Below are positions 7,483 to 16,065 of a stretch of 64,000 nt of DNA, one piece after another. This DNA comes from Wenzhouxiangella sp. (GTDB lineage Bacteria; Pseudomonadota; Gammaproteobacteria; Xanthomonadales; Wenzhouxiangellaceae): positions 1 through 64,000 of the forward strand of contig SLKT01000042.1 of assembly GCA_007134485.1 (NCBI GenBank). The letters run 5' to 3'. A model generated the notes under the pieces. That model ran no database searches. It saw nothing but the letters and a program-made list of their open reading frames with translations, and was not told the origin of the DNA. Both the position numbers and the translations under genes were made by a program. Position 1 is the first letter of the stretch. Every line of letters begins with the position of its first letter.

Positions 7483-8714
7483 ACACCCGGTTGAAAGACT
7501 ACCTGGTCTGGGTGGCGCTGCCTGACGGAGAGCAAGTGGCCGCTGCTGACCTTCGCCTGGAAACCAATCGGCGCGGCCGGCACATCATGTCGGGGCTGCG
7601 CTATCGGTCCGAATGGCTGCAACACCCGGATCGATATGCGGTAAATCCGGTGCACGCGCCACTCGATGTCGACACTTTCGAATGGGAAACCGACCACATA
7701 CCGGCCGTTATTGACGAGGTCTTGCCCGGGCGCTGGGAGCGCATCGTTCGTCAACGTGCATGGGCAGGGCGCTCGGACATTGACGACCTGCATGCCGTCC
7801 TTGCGGATACCGGATCCGCCTGGCGCATAGGCGCCATGGAGATTCTTCCACCGGACCATCAGCCGCCGGCATTGAATTCACAGATTTCCATGGTCGACCT
7901 GGAAATGATCATGGCCGAGATCGAGCGTACCGAAGCCCATCTGGACCCCGAGCTCGAGGCTTTGGCGCGCCTGCAGGCCGGGTCTTCAGCCGGAGGCGCT
8001 CGCCCCAAGGTCACCATTGAGCACAACGGCGCCTGGATGGTGAAATTTCCAAGACAGGATGATGTGTTCAATTATCCACGGGTGGAACATGCCTGTCTGC
8101 GACTGGCTAATCGTGCGGGACTTGACGTGGTGGAAAGTCGAGTCGAAACGGTTGGCGGCAAGGATCTGCTGTTTGTACGCCGCTTCGATGTCACCCGTTC
8201 CGGTGGCAGAAGGGGCGTGGTTTCGGCCAACGCATTTCCGAAAGTCCCTCAGCACCACAATGATCCGATGCATGCCGCGTATGAGGACCTGGTTCGATGC
8301 ATTCGTCGCCTCAGCACAAGTGTCGAGCAGGATTTGAAGCAGATTTATGCCCAGATGCTTTTCAACGAGGCGATCAACAACCGCGATGACCATCTCAAAA
8401 ATTTCGCTTTCTTGTTGGAGGCTGGAAAGGTTCGGCTTTCTCCGGCCTTTGACCTGGTGCCCAGCGAGGCCTTGGGTGCATTCCCGCAACTGGACTTCAA
8501 TCATGGCACGGTGTTGCCCGAACCCGGCACGAAGGCGGCCATTGCCGCGGCTTCGGCATTTGGCCTGGCGCCCGGCGAGGCGAGACGAATCAACGAACAA
8601 CTGATTTCAGCATTAACCGATTTCCGATCGGTGGCGGAGGAGGCCGGACTTTCGGATCTGGATCGGAGATTTCTAAGGCAGCGATTTCCGCGACAATTTG
8701 GACAAGACGATTGA
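7479..8714 (+). CDS. HipA-like serine/threonine kinase toxin
   Basis: A 411-residue protein of the HipA kinase family. The catalytic loop NNRDDHLKNF gives the catalytic Asp near 303 and the Asn near 308; FDLVPS (Asp ~325) is the metal-binding equivalent of DFG; SSAGGARPKVTI (~168-179) matches the flexible phosphate-binding loop of HipA. E. coli HipA phosphorylates glutamyl-tRNA synthetase and causes growth arrest; the target here is unknown. It starts with GTG overlapping the antitoxin stop. The N-terminal domain (MNTRLKDYLVWVALPDG) is the usual HipA N-lobe subdomain. Confidence 0.82.
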   Translation: MNTRLKDYLVWVALPDGEQVAAADLRLETNRRGRHIMSGLRYRSEWLQHPDRYAVNPVHAPLDVDTFEWETDHIPAVIDEVLPGRWERIVRQRAWAGRSDIDDLHAVLADTGSAWRIGAMEILPPDHQPPALNSQISMVDLEMIMAEIERTEAHLDPELEALARLQAGSSAGGARPKVTIEHNGAWMVKFPRQDDVFNYPRVEHACLRLANRAGLDVVESRVETVGGKDLLFVRRFDVTRSGGRRGVVSANAFPKVPQHHNDPMHAAYEDLVRCIRRLSTSVEQDLKQIYAQMLFNEAINNRDDHLKNFAFLLEAGKVRLSPAFDLVPSEALGAFPQLDFNHGTVLPEPGTKAAIAAASAFGLAPGEARRINEQLISALTDFRSVAEEAGLSDLDRRFLRQRFPRQFGQDD

Positions 8715-9059
8715 GGGGGCGGAATCTTCATGACAGCACCCTGCAGGAGCCGCATACTAGAGTTCGCATAATGTATATTATGTATAATTATGCAACCGAA
8801 CCCGCCAATGGCAGTACTTGGAAAAACCTTGTCAATTCTTGTATATATACCTTTCTTTTCAATATTTTATATCCTTTATCTATAACTTATCTTACGTTCT
8901 GGGCGGCGAATCGCGGGTCAACTGGCCATCTGGAGTTCAGCCAGGTTTCCAGGAATGCCACCAGACGCTTTGACTTCACCCCAGTTTGAGATATGATTTC
9001 CGTAGCACCAGTCGCTCGGCCCCGATTGGCTGGATCTTCAACGGGAGGAAAATCTGATC
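8715..9059. other. 345-bp intergenic region with an AT-rich stretch
   Basis: No gene is supported here. Bases ~8755-8900 are clearly AT-rich compared with the surrounding GC-rich DNA. 8766-8793 holds nested inverted repeats: CATAAT (8767-8772) pairs with ATTATG (8777-8782), and ATTATG recurs at 8787-8792, ten bases on, so GCATAAT and ATTATGC also frame the whole block. The right part contains the promoter (8970-8997) and ribosome-binding site (GGAGG, 9044-9048) of the following gene. Confidence 0.6.
8970..8997 (+). promoter_or_regulatory. Sigma70-type promoter of the first beta-helix gene
   Basis: TTGACT (8970-8975), a 16-base spacer and TATGAT (8992-8997) match the sigma70 consensus at 5 of 6 positions in each hexamer. 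The predicted transcript begins near 9004 and leaves a leader of about 55 bases carrying GGAGG before ATG 9060. Confidence 0.6.
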
Positions 9060-12000
9060 ATGAATGCGCCGATTCGTCGATCGCACCTTGCCCTTGCGAT
9101 TGGTTCCGTTCTCGCCACCTCCGGCATCCATGCCGCCACCATCACCGTCGATAGCCTGGATGATCCGGGCGCTGACGGCCAGTGTTCATTGCGCCAGGCC
9201 ATCGAATCGGTCAATGCCCAGATGCCGGTCTACGGCTCTAGCTGTTCAGCACCCACAGGTGTCAATGACACCGTTGTATTTGACGAAAGCCTGTTCGAGG
9301 GACAGCAGGAAACCCTCTCGATCACACTCACCGATGGCCAGCTTGGCATTTATGACACTTCTGTCACGGTCGAGGGTCCAGGCGCGGATGTCCTGGCCAT
9401 TGATGCGGATGCTGATTCCCGCGTTTTCTACATCGACAATTCCGAGGCAACAATTTCCGGACTGACTATCACGGGCGGAAGCAGCAGCTACGGGTCGGGC
9501 CTCTATGTCATCTATGATTCCTCGCTCAATTTGTCTGATTGCGTGGTCACCGGCAATGCTGCAAGCGCTTACGGCGGCGGAATCGATATTTTTGACGACA
9601 GTCAGTTGGTCGTTGAAAACTGTCAGATCACAAACAACCAGGCCGGCTTCTTCGGAGGCGGAGTAAGTGTCAGCCAAGGTCATGCAACCATCATTGATTC
9701 AGTCATCTCCGACAATTCGACCGGGGATCTCGGCGGCGGTCTCTGGGTCAACTCCATGCGTTACGCGTACGATAACGATGGTCCGCCTCAACAACCGACG
9801 GCTTCCGTTGAAGGAATCATTGATCCGGATCCAATCCCCCCCGAAGCACTGGAGATCCTGGGGAGCCTGACCGTCATCGACTCGGAAATCACCGGCAACA
9901 CCGCCGAGATCGGCGGAGGAATCGGCGCCGGCACATTCGAGAGCATCCAGGAACTTGCAATGCCTGAATCGGGTTCGGGCCTGTTGCAGCGAATCGATAA
10001 ATCTGCTGATCGCAACATGATGCGTCCGAGGCACGCCGATCAGGCCAGAGGATTGGATAATGAATTCAACCTTCGGGTTCAAGGTTCGACCATTACCGAC
10101 AACCTGGCTTACGCCGGTGGCGGCATCGGCGCTTCTGGAAGCTCACCGTACCAAGGCTATTACTATTACCAGGCTCAGCCCGGCGGCTATCAGTATCAAC
10201 CCCCGATCCGAACCAACCGCCTGAGCATTTCTGATGACACCCTGATTTCCGGAAATTCGGCAGGATACGGCGGCGGAGTCGCCACGCTCAAGTATGCCGA
10301 GACGGAGATTCTGGATTCAAGCATCGATGGAAATACCGCTGATATCGCGGGTGGTGGCATCTTCAATCTCGGTGTTTATCCGGGCGGCCCACAGTACTTC
10401 ACTCGCGGCGAGTTCCCCGGCATCGAAACACCCGTCAACTTCCTGGCCCTGGAGAATTCGAGCGTTTCGGGCAATTCGGTCATTGGCGAGAACGGCAAAG
10501 AACCGCAACGGGGCGACTACTATTATGATTACGAGATTCCGCCAATCGGTGGCGGCATCTTCAATGCGCTTGGGGTCAGTTATATCCTGGACTCAAGCAT
10601 CAACGATAACTACGCACCCTACCTGGGCGGTGGAGTATTCTCCACCCAAGGGTTGGTTCTTGCCATGGCCAGCCAGGTCAGCTCCAATCACGGCGGTGGT
10701 TTGCTGTCACTGGGCGCAGGCGGTGCGGTCGTTTATCTCAGTCGCATTGAGGACAATCATTCCGCTGCCGTGGGCGGGCTGTCCTGTGAAGGTGACAGTC
10801 TATGTGCGGCCGGGTATTCATCGATCAGCGGCAACGAAGGCGCGCTAGCCGGAGGAATCGGCGTCGCTCTCGGCATCATGGGCGAATACGCCCCGGCTGG
10901 ACTGAACGGCGGGTTTGGCGAACGTGGAGCACCACCTGACAAGTACACCCAGGTCTTTAATTCGACAATCAGCGGCAACAGTGGCGGTGTGTTCGGAGGC
11001 ATCGGCGCCCCGGAAGTTCAACTGGCGCATAGCACGGTGGCTTTCAATACCCATGATCCGGATCTCTTGCCGGAACCACGGGGCGCAGATTACAGTGCTT
11101 ACGCGGCCGGCGGCATCGGAACCACCGGCCAGTCCACCATCACCCACAGCATCATTGCCGAGAATGTGTCACCGGGCATCCCTGATTTGAATACCGACGA
11201 TGAAGAAATCAACATTGAATTCAGTCTGATTTACGACGAGCTCGGCTTTACACCCCACCCCGATGGCTCCGGGAACATTTTCGACACGGATCCCATGTTG
11301 GGCTCCCTTGATTTCAACGGCAGTTTGTATTCGCAGACTCACTCACTGCTCGATGGCAGTCCGGCCATCGACGCGGGAAATCCCGATATCGAAGATGCAC
11401 CGCAATATGACCAGCGCGGTCCCGGTTTTGACAGGATTTATGGCGACAGAATCGATATCGGCGCCTTCGAGTCACAAGCCCTGCCCGGCGAGCCGGAGCT
11501 TTCATTGTCTACTGATTCAATTGATTTCGGCGATGTATTGGTCAGTACGGACGCACAACAGCAGTTGACCATCTCGAACAACGGTGATGGCCCACTGAAT
11601 ATCGGCAACATCACTCTGGGCGGGGTCATGCCGTTCGGTTTGGCCAGTGGACCATTTTCAATCATCAATGACGAATGCACCGGTGAGACGCTTGATGATG
11701 ATCAAGCATGTATCGTTGACCTTGGCTTCGAGCCCGAAGAGCGCGATTCATTCAGCCAGGTACTGACCATTGACTCCAATGACGCCGACAGCCCGCATAC
11801 GGTAGTACTCGATGGCCGCGGGGTGGCCCCGGTGCTTTCGATTTCGCCACCTGAAATCGACTTCCAGGGTGTCCTTGTTGGCGCCACGGCCTTCGGGTCG
11901 GTCAGCTTGACCAATATCGGTGATGCCGATCTGACCCTGTCTGGAACAGATACGGCCGCGCCATTCGATGTCGTTGAGGATACAGGCTTGTGTCTGGACG

Positions 12001-12287
12001 GCGGATCGACGGTTCTATCGCCGCAACAGGACTGCGAGCTGCTCTTCAGTTTCACGCCGCCGGACGAAATGTCCTACGCTCAAGTGGTTGAAGTTTTCTC
12101 CGACAGCCTCGCTGACGACAGCACGGTCTCCCTGCAAGGCTTTGGCGACGAGGACGCACCACCACCTCCACCACCGGATTTCGATGCCGTGCCGGTACCG
12201 GTCATGAATCAAATCGCCATGGGCATTCTCGGTGGCGGCCTGATGCTGCTGGGCTGGCTGGGTTTGCGTAGACGCCAGCTCAACTGA
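9060..12287 (+). CDS. CSLREA beta-helix surface protein with C-terminal membrane anchor
   Basis: A 1075-residue secreted protein. Order: signal peptide 1-~25 (SGIHA/ATITV); CSLREA-type motif CSLRQAIESVN at 42-52; a long right-handed beta-helix to ~800 built of Pmp-like repeats with SGNSA and GGG(I/V) motifs; two ASPM-SPD2-Hydin-like (choice-of-anchor-D) modules at ~805-905 and ~910-1030; a proline run; and a C-terminal VPVPVMNQIA signature, a ~17-residue transmembrane helix and RRR. The tail resembles IPTL-CTERM sorting signals. Such proteins are taken to be surface or extracellular adhesin-like structures; no catalytic residues are recognised. The core is paralogous to the protein at 12911-15253. 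Confidence 0.8.
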   Translation: MNAPIRRSHLALAIGSVLATSGIHAATITVDSLDDPGADGQCSLRQAIESVNAQMPVYGSSCSAPTGVNDTVVFDESLFEGQQETLSITLTDGQLGIYDTSVTVEGPGADVLAIDADADSRVFYIDNSEATISGLTITGGSSSYGSGLYVIYDSSLNLSDCVVTGNAASAYGGGIDIFDDSQLVVENCQITNNQAGFFGGGVSVSQGHATIIDSVISDNSTGDLGGGLWVNSMRYAYDNDGPPQQPTASVEGIIDPDPIPPEALEILGSLTVIDSEITGNTAEIGGGIGAGTFESIQELAMPESGSGLLQRIDKSADRNMMRPRHADQARGLDNEFNLRVQGSTITDNLAYAGGGIGASGSSPYQGYYYYQAQPGGYQYQPPIRTNRLSISDDTLISGNSAGYGGGVATLKYAETEILDSSIDGNTADIAGGGIFNLGVYPGGPQYFTRGEFPGIETPVNFLALENSSVSGNSVIGENGKEPQRGDYYYDYEIPPIGGGIFNALGVSYILDSSINDNYAPYLGGGVFSTQGLVLAMASQVSSNHGGGLLSLGAGGAVVYLSRIEDNHSAAVGGLSCEGDSLCAAGYSSISGNEGALAGGIGVALGIMGEYAPAGLNGGFGERGAPPDKYTQVFNSTISGNSGGVFGGIGAPEVQLAHSTVAFNTHDPDLLPEPRGADYSAYAAGGIGTTGQSTITHSIIAENVSPGIPDLNTDDEEINIEFSLIYDELGFTPHPDGSGNIFDTDPMLGSLDFNGSLYSQTHSLLDGSPAIDAGNPDIEDAPQYDQRGPGFDRIYGDRIDIGAFESQALPGEPELSLSTDSIDFGDVLVSTDAQQQLTISNNGDGPLNIGNITLGGVMPFGLASGPFSIINDECTGETLDDDQACIVDLGFEPEERDSFSQVLTIDSNDADSPHTVVLDGRGVAPVLSISPPEIDFQGVLVGATAFGSVSLTNIGDADLTLSGTDTAAPFDVVEDTGLCLDGGSTVLSPQQDCELLFSFTPPDEMSYAQVVEVFSDSLADDSTVSLQGFGDEDAPPPPPPDFDAVPVPVMNQIAMGILGGGLMLLGWLGLRRRQLN

Positions 12288-12358
12288 CATAGATCAACCA
12301 CACAGCTTGCATGAATATGTCAAACTAATAGCACATGCATTGAAGTGGAGGATTGATC

Positions 12359-12808
12359 ATGAACAGTTCAACCAAACAGGTTGTGGTCGCGCTTGATGGC
12401 TCGGAAAACAGTCTTCGGGCACTGAAGGTGGGTTCGGACCTGGCTCAGGCCATGGGACGGGACCTGGCCTTGCTCTATGTTTACCCAAATGTCATCAAGG
12501 GTGCATCCGCCGCAATGGCTGGCCTTCCGCAAATTGCCGCAGACAAGTTGGAAGAGCACAAATCGAGTTCGGCCAGTGAGGTATTCGACGCAGCAGCCGC
12601 CCAGTTGGGCAAGTCCCACCCAGTAGCTCACAAGCACCTGTTGGTTGGCGATCCGGCCGAGGAGATCATCGGATTCATGGAGGATAACCCGGGCACGCAT
12701 ATCGTCATGGGACGCAGGGGATTGTCGAAAATCAAGGCCCTGGTCATTGGCAGTGTCAGTGACAAGGTGACTCGACACGCACCCGGAATGGTGACTGTCG
12801 TCTCCTGA
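12359..12808 (+). CDS. Universal stress protein UspA family
   Basis: A 149-residue single-domain UspA-like protein. The ATP-binding signature G-2x-G-9x-G-S is complete (GRRGLSKIKALVIGS), so it belongs to the nucleotide-binding subgroup. Usp proteins accumulate on starvation or stress and modulate survival; the precise role is unknown. ATG 12359 has GGAGG six bases before the in-frame TTG at 12353, so the TTG is too close to be used. It lies between two beta-helix surface proteins on the same strand. A long hairpin follows its stop (12821-12861). Confidence 0.87.
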   Translation: MNSSTKQVVVALDGSENSLRALKVGSDLAQAMGRDLALLYVYPNVIKGASAAMAGLPQIAADKLEEHKSSSASEVFDAAAAQLGKSHPVAHKHLLVGDPAEEIIGFMEDNPGTHIVMGRRGLSKIKALVIGSVSDKVTRHAPGMVTVVS

Positions 12809-12820
12809 CATCTGATCCAC

Positions 12821-12861
12821 CAGTGGTTCGGGCAGGTTCACTTGACCCTGCCCACCCACTG
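12821..12861. terminator. Stem-loop after uspA
   Basis: CAGTGG (12821-12826) pairs with CCACTG (12856-12861) and GGGCAGG (12830-12836) pairs with CCTGCCC (12847-12853), giving a two-part stem with a small internal loop and a 10-base apical loop. It begins 13 bases after the uspA stop. There is no T-tract, so it may be an attenuating or 3'-protecting hairpin rather than a strong intrinsic terminator. Confidence 0.45.
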
Positions 12862-12910
12862 TCCAATAATGCCCCGAGCCTGTTCTTGATTTTCAAATGA
12901 GGGATTGATC

Positions 12911-15253
12911 ATGCCGGGACGAAAATATACCCACCCTGCCCCGCTGACCCTGGCCATTGGCTCGGCTTTGGCCGTGTCAACCACCCAGGCGGCAGTCATT
13001 ACCGTCGACACCAACGCCGATCCCGGCAGTCCCGATACCTGTTCGCTGCGATCGGCCATTGAGAGTGTGAATTCGCTTAATCCGGTCGATGGCTGCGAGA
13101 GTCCCAGCTACGGTGATCCCAATGAAATCGTGTTTGATGCCGGCGTGACCGGCAGCATCGAACTGGATGGAGATGAGCTGATCATCACCGAACCGGTCAC
13201 GATTACCGGGCCGGGCGCTGGGGAGTTAATCATTAATGCCCAGGGTGATTCCGGGGTGTTTGCTATTGAATATGCCGGGCAAGTCAATATTTCCGGCCTG
13301 ACCATTACCGGGGGCTCCAGGTCTTCCGGCGGTGGCGTTTACTTGTTTGGCTACGCGGCGCTTGATCTCTCGGACTGTGTCATCAGCAACAATTCGGCCT
13401 CATTATATGGAGGCGGCGTATTCCAGTATGCGCTCGGTCTTGAAATCGACAACTGCGAGATCACCGAAAATTCCAGTGGGCTGCTGGGTGGCGGCGTGGC
13501 CGTCAGCCTGGGGCAAGCCAACGTTCGAAATTCCACGATTTCGGAAAACTCCGCCTATGAGATCGGTGGCGGCCTGTGGGTCGAGGGCTTGTATTTCGAA
13601 GGTGATGACCCGGTTCTTTCAGGTCCATCATCAAGTCGCGGTGGCGCAAACGGAATACAGTCCAGCCTGAATGTGGAATCGTCAGTCATTACAGGTAATC
13701 AGGCGCAGGTCGGTGGCGGCATCGGGGCCGGCCGGTATAGTTCCCCCTCGGGCGGTCCACTCTCAACCTATCCCCTGATGTACTCTCGGGGTAGCGCACC
13801 TCGGGAACCTGGACCTAACCTGGTCGTCAGCGATTCGTCGGTCAGCGATAACCAGGCCATTTACGGGGGCGGAGTTGGAGCATGGGGCATATATACCGAG
13901 GAATATTATGGTCCGCTTGTTGTCCGCGGCTTGGGTGAGAGTTATGGTTTCCATAACCTGATTGAAATCGAACAAAGCTCCATAGAAAACAATTCCGCCC
14001 TCGCCGGGGGCGGTCTGGCCACCAAGTACACGGATTCATATTTGTTCGACACCGACGTTGTCGACAATGAAGCCGTGGAATTTGGAGGGGGCATGATCAA
14101 TCTCGGCAACAGCCTTGAGTACGGCGGAATATACGCCAACGACGAGCGTGGCATCTTGGGTGGACCTTACAAGTATATGGGCGTGTATGGCGGCTTGATC
14201 GCCGGTAACCATCTGACCGGCGAAAATGGCTACGGGGAACTGGGCATTGGCCTCGATGATCCGCTGTTGGGCGCCGGAATTGCCAATTTTCAGGCATTTA
14301 TCACCCTTTATGGAACCGAGGTCATGAGCAATACCGGTGCTGACTTCGGTGGCGGTGTGACGACGGTGATGGGTGCAAGCTTCATAGCCTTTAGCCAGAT
14401 ATCCGGCAACGAAGGCGGCGGCTTGTTCAGCTTTAACAACAGCATCAGTGGGCTCGGCTATTCCCGTGTCGAGAACAATCTCCACCAGGGTGGCATGATC
14501 TGTGAGTATGGCGGAATTTGTGATGTAAAGTATTCTTCGATCAGCGAGAACGAAGGCGTGTTGACCGGTGGCGTCGCTGCCAATCTTGACGTATTTGACG
14601 GCGCGCAAAGGAATCACCAATCATTGCTGGGATCTGGACAGCGCCGCGGTTCCAACACGACTGGGGTCTATCTGGGCAACTCAACGGTCAGCAGCAATCT
14701 CGGCGGCGAGGTCGGCGGACTTGCCGGAACGGATATCGAACTGGTCCATGCCACGGTGGCCAATAACCAGCAGGTTGACAGTCTGAACTCGACTTCAATA
14801 TCACGCGGTGTTTCGCGAGTCGGTGGTCTCCTGCTGTTCACCAACGACGATTTCTTGATCAATCACACCATACTTGCCGGAAACTCGACAGATGATGCAT
14901 CCGGCGTCAATGATTTGTCGTTCCCCGGCCCCGACCCGATCGAGATGAACTTCAGCCTGGTTCAGGATGATGATGGAATCACGGCAGACGGCGACGGCAA
15001 TATCCTGGGTGAAGATCCATTGCTGGGTCCGCTGGATTTCAATGGCAGCGCGTGGTCGCGAACCCATGCCCTGCTGGAAGGCAGCCCGGCGATTGATGCC
15101 GGCAACGCGAGTCTTCCTCCTACCAGTTTTCCCGACCACGATCAACGAGGGCCGGGATTTCCAAGGATTTTCAATGAGATCATCGATATTGGCGCATACG
15201 AATTCATCATCGATGGCATCTTTGCCGATCGATTCGAGTCGCCGCCAGAGTAA
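12911..15253 (+). CDS. CSLREA beta-helix secreted protein with IFADRFE tail
   Basis: A 780-residue secreted protein. Signal peptide 1-~27 (VSTTQA/AVITV), CSLRSAIESVNS at 44-54, then a right-handed beta-helix of Pmp-like repeats (NNSASLYGGGV, ENSSGLLGGGV, GNQAQVGGGIGAG). It ends EGSPAIDAGN, DQRGPGF, IDIGAYEF and then IFADRFESPPE. The last ~100 residues before the tail align by eye with the end of the beta-helix in the 1075-residue paralogue, but the Hydin-like modules and membrane anchor are absent. The ATG at 12911 follows GAGGGATTGATC, almost the same initiation context as uspA. Function unknown; adhesin-like or cell-surface role inferred. Confidence 0.78.
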   Translation: MPGRKYTHPAPLTLAIGSALAVSTTQAAVITVDTNADPGSPDTCSLRSAIESVNSLNPVDGCESPSYGDPNEIVFDAGVTGSIELDGDELIITEPVTITGPGAGELIINAQGDSGVFAIEYAGQVNISGLTITGGSRSSGGGVYLFGYAALDLSDCVISNNSASLYGGGVFQYALGLEIDNCEITENSSGLLGGGVAVSLGQANVRNSTISENSAYEIGGGLWVEGLYFEGDDPVLSGPSSSRGGANGIQSSLNVESSVITGNQAQVGGGIGAGRYSSPSGGPLSTYPLMYSRGSAPREPGPNLVVSDSSVSDNQAIYGGGVGAWGIYTEEYYGPLVVRGLGESYGFHNLIEIEQSSIENNSALAGGGLATKYTDSYLFDTDVVDNEAVEFGGGMINLGNSLEYGGIYANDERGILGGPYKYMGVYGGLIAGNHLTGENGYGELGIGLDDPLLGAGIANFQAFITLYGTEVMSNTGADFGGGVTTVMGASFIAFSQISGNEGGGLFSFNNSISGLGYSRVENNLHQGGMICEYGGICDVKYSSISENEGVLTGGVAANLDVFDGAQRNHQSLLGSGQRRGSNTTGVYLGNSTVSSNLGGEVGGLAGTDIELVHATVANNQQVDSLNSTSISRGVSRVGGLLLFTNDDFLINHTILAGNSTDDASGVNDLSFPGPDPIEMNFSLVQDDDGITADGDGNILGEDPLLGPLDFNGSAWSRTHALLEGSPAIDAGNASLPPTSFPDHDQRGPGFPRIFNEIIDIGAYEFIIDGIFADRFESPPE

Positions 15254-15298
15254 TCATCGCCGAGCTTCGGAACAACGCTTGGCGGATGCAGACCGCGT

Positions 15299-16063
15299 TC
15301 AACCGCACTTGGAATAGCCGCAGGACAGACAGGTCTGGCAGCCGTCCAGTAACACCATGGCCTTGGTGTTGCACTTGAAACACAGCGTGGCCGAAGCCGG
15401 ATAACTGGCCTCGGCGGGACCGGCCGGGCCGGCCTGACCGGACTGCGGATCAATCAGGGTTTTTTTTTCCGGATTCTGCTGTTGTTCCCGGGCTTCGGCT
15501 TCGGCGCGCTTTTGCTCTAGGATCAATTGTTGCTGTTCGCTGAGCTCATCAGGCTCGATCATGCCGATGCGACGCAGGTGATGCTCGACCACGGCGCCGA
15601 TATCGGCCACGATGGACGGCACGAAGCGCCCACCGGGCTTGAAGTAACCGCCCTTGGGATCAAACACCGCCTGCAGCTCCTCGGCCAGAAAGGTGACATC
15701 ACCGCCCTTCCTGAATACCGCCGACATCACCCGGGTCAACGCCACGATCCACTGGAAGTGGTCCATGTTCTTGGAGTTGATGAAGATCTCGAACGGACGA
15801 CGTTGCTCATGCTCGGTGCCCTGGTTGAGGATGATGTCATTGATGGTGACATACAAGGCATGATCATCCAGCGGCGTGCGGATCTTGTAGGTCGCCCCTT
15901 CCAGACACTCCATGCCTTCGGGCCGCTCCAGCTTTTCATGCATGCGGATGATCTCGGCCTTCTTGGCGACCTTGTCCTCGGCACGTTTCGCCGCTTCAGG
16001 CGCCGGCTTGTCCTTTTCCTTGACCTGGTAACCGACGATTTTCTTTTCGATGCGAATGCTCAT
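15299..16063 (-). CDS. nrdJb: B12-dependent ribonucleotide reductase, small TSCPD component
   Basis: A 254-residue companion of the class II ribonucleotide reductase. The central part (NQGTEHEQRRPFEIFINSKNMDHFQWIVALTRVMSAVFRKGGD) is the TSCPD domain. The C-terminus CFKCNTKA ... CQTCLSCGYSKCG is a cysteine-rich segment of the kind that re-reduces the active site. In Pseudomonas aeruginosa NrdJ is likewise split into NrdJa and NrdJb, and both are needed. The start lies two bases after the nrdJa stop, so the two are co-translated. A Q/E-rich linker (~174-200) joins the two parts. Confidence 0.85.
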   Translation of the reverse strand: MSIRIEKKIVGYQVKEKDKPAPEAAKRAEDKVAKKAEIIRMHEKLERPEGMECLEGATYKIRTPLDDHALYVTINDIILNQGTEHEQRRPFEIFINSKNMDHFQWIVALTRVMSAVFRKGGDVTFLAEELQAVFDPKGGYFKPGGRFVPSIVADIGAVVEHHLRRIGMIEPDELSEQQQLILEQKRAEAEAREQQQNPEKKTLIDPQSGQAGPAGPAEASYPASATLCFKCNTKAMVLLDGCQTCLSCGYSKCG

Positions 16064-16065
16064 GA

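Noticed and set aside
8711..8989. 92-codon frame after hipA
   Set aside because: Low-complexity, cysteine-poor product crossing the AT-rich patch and the promoter of the next gene; no ribosome-binding site.
15254..15298. Terminator between the second beta-helix gene and nrdJb
   Set aside because: No convincing stem with a T-tract could be found in these 45 bases.
15461..15468. Run of eight T as part of a terminator
   Set aside because: It lies within the nrdJb coding sequence (Lys codons on the minus strand) with no stem before it in either direction.
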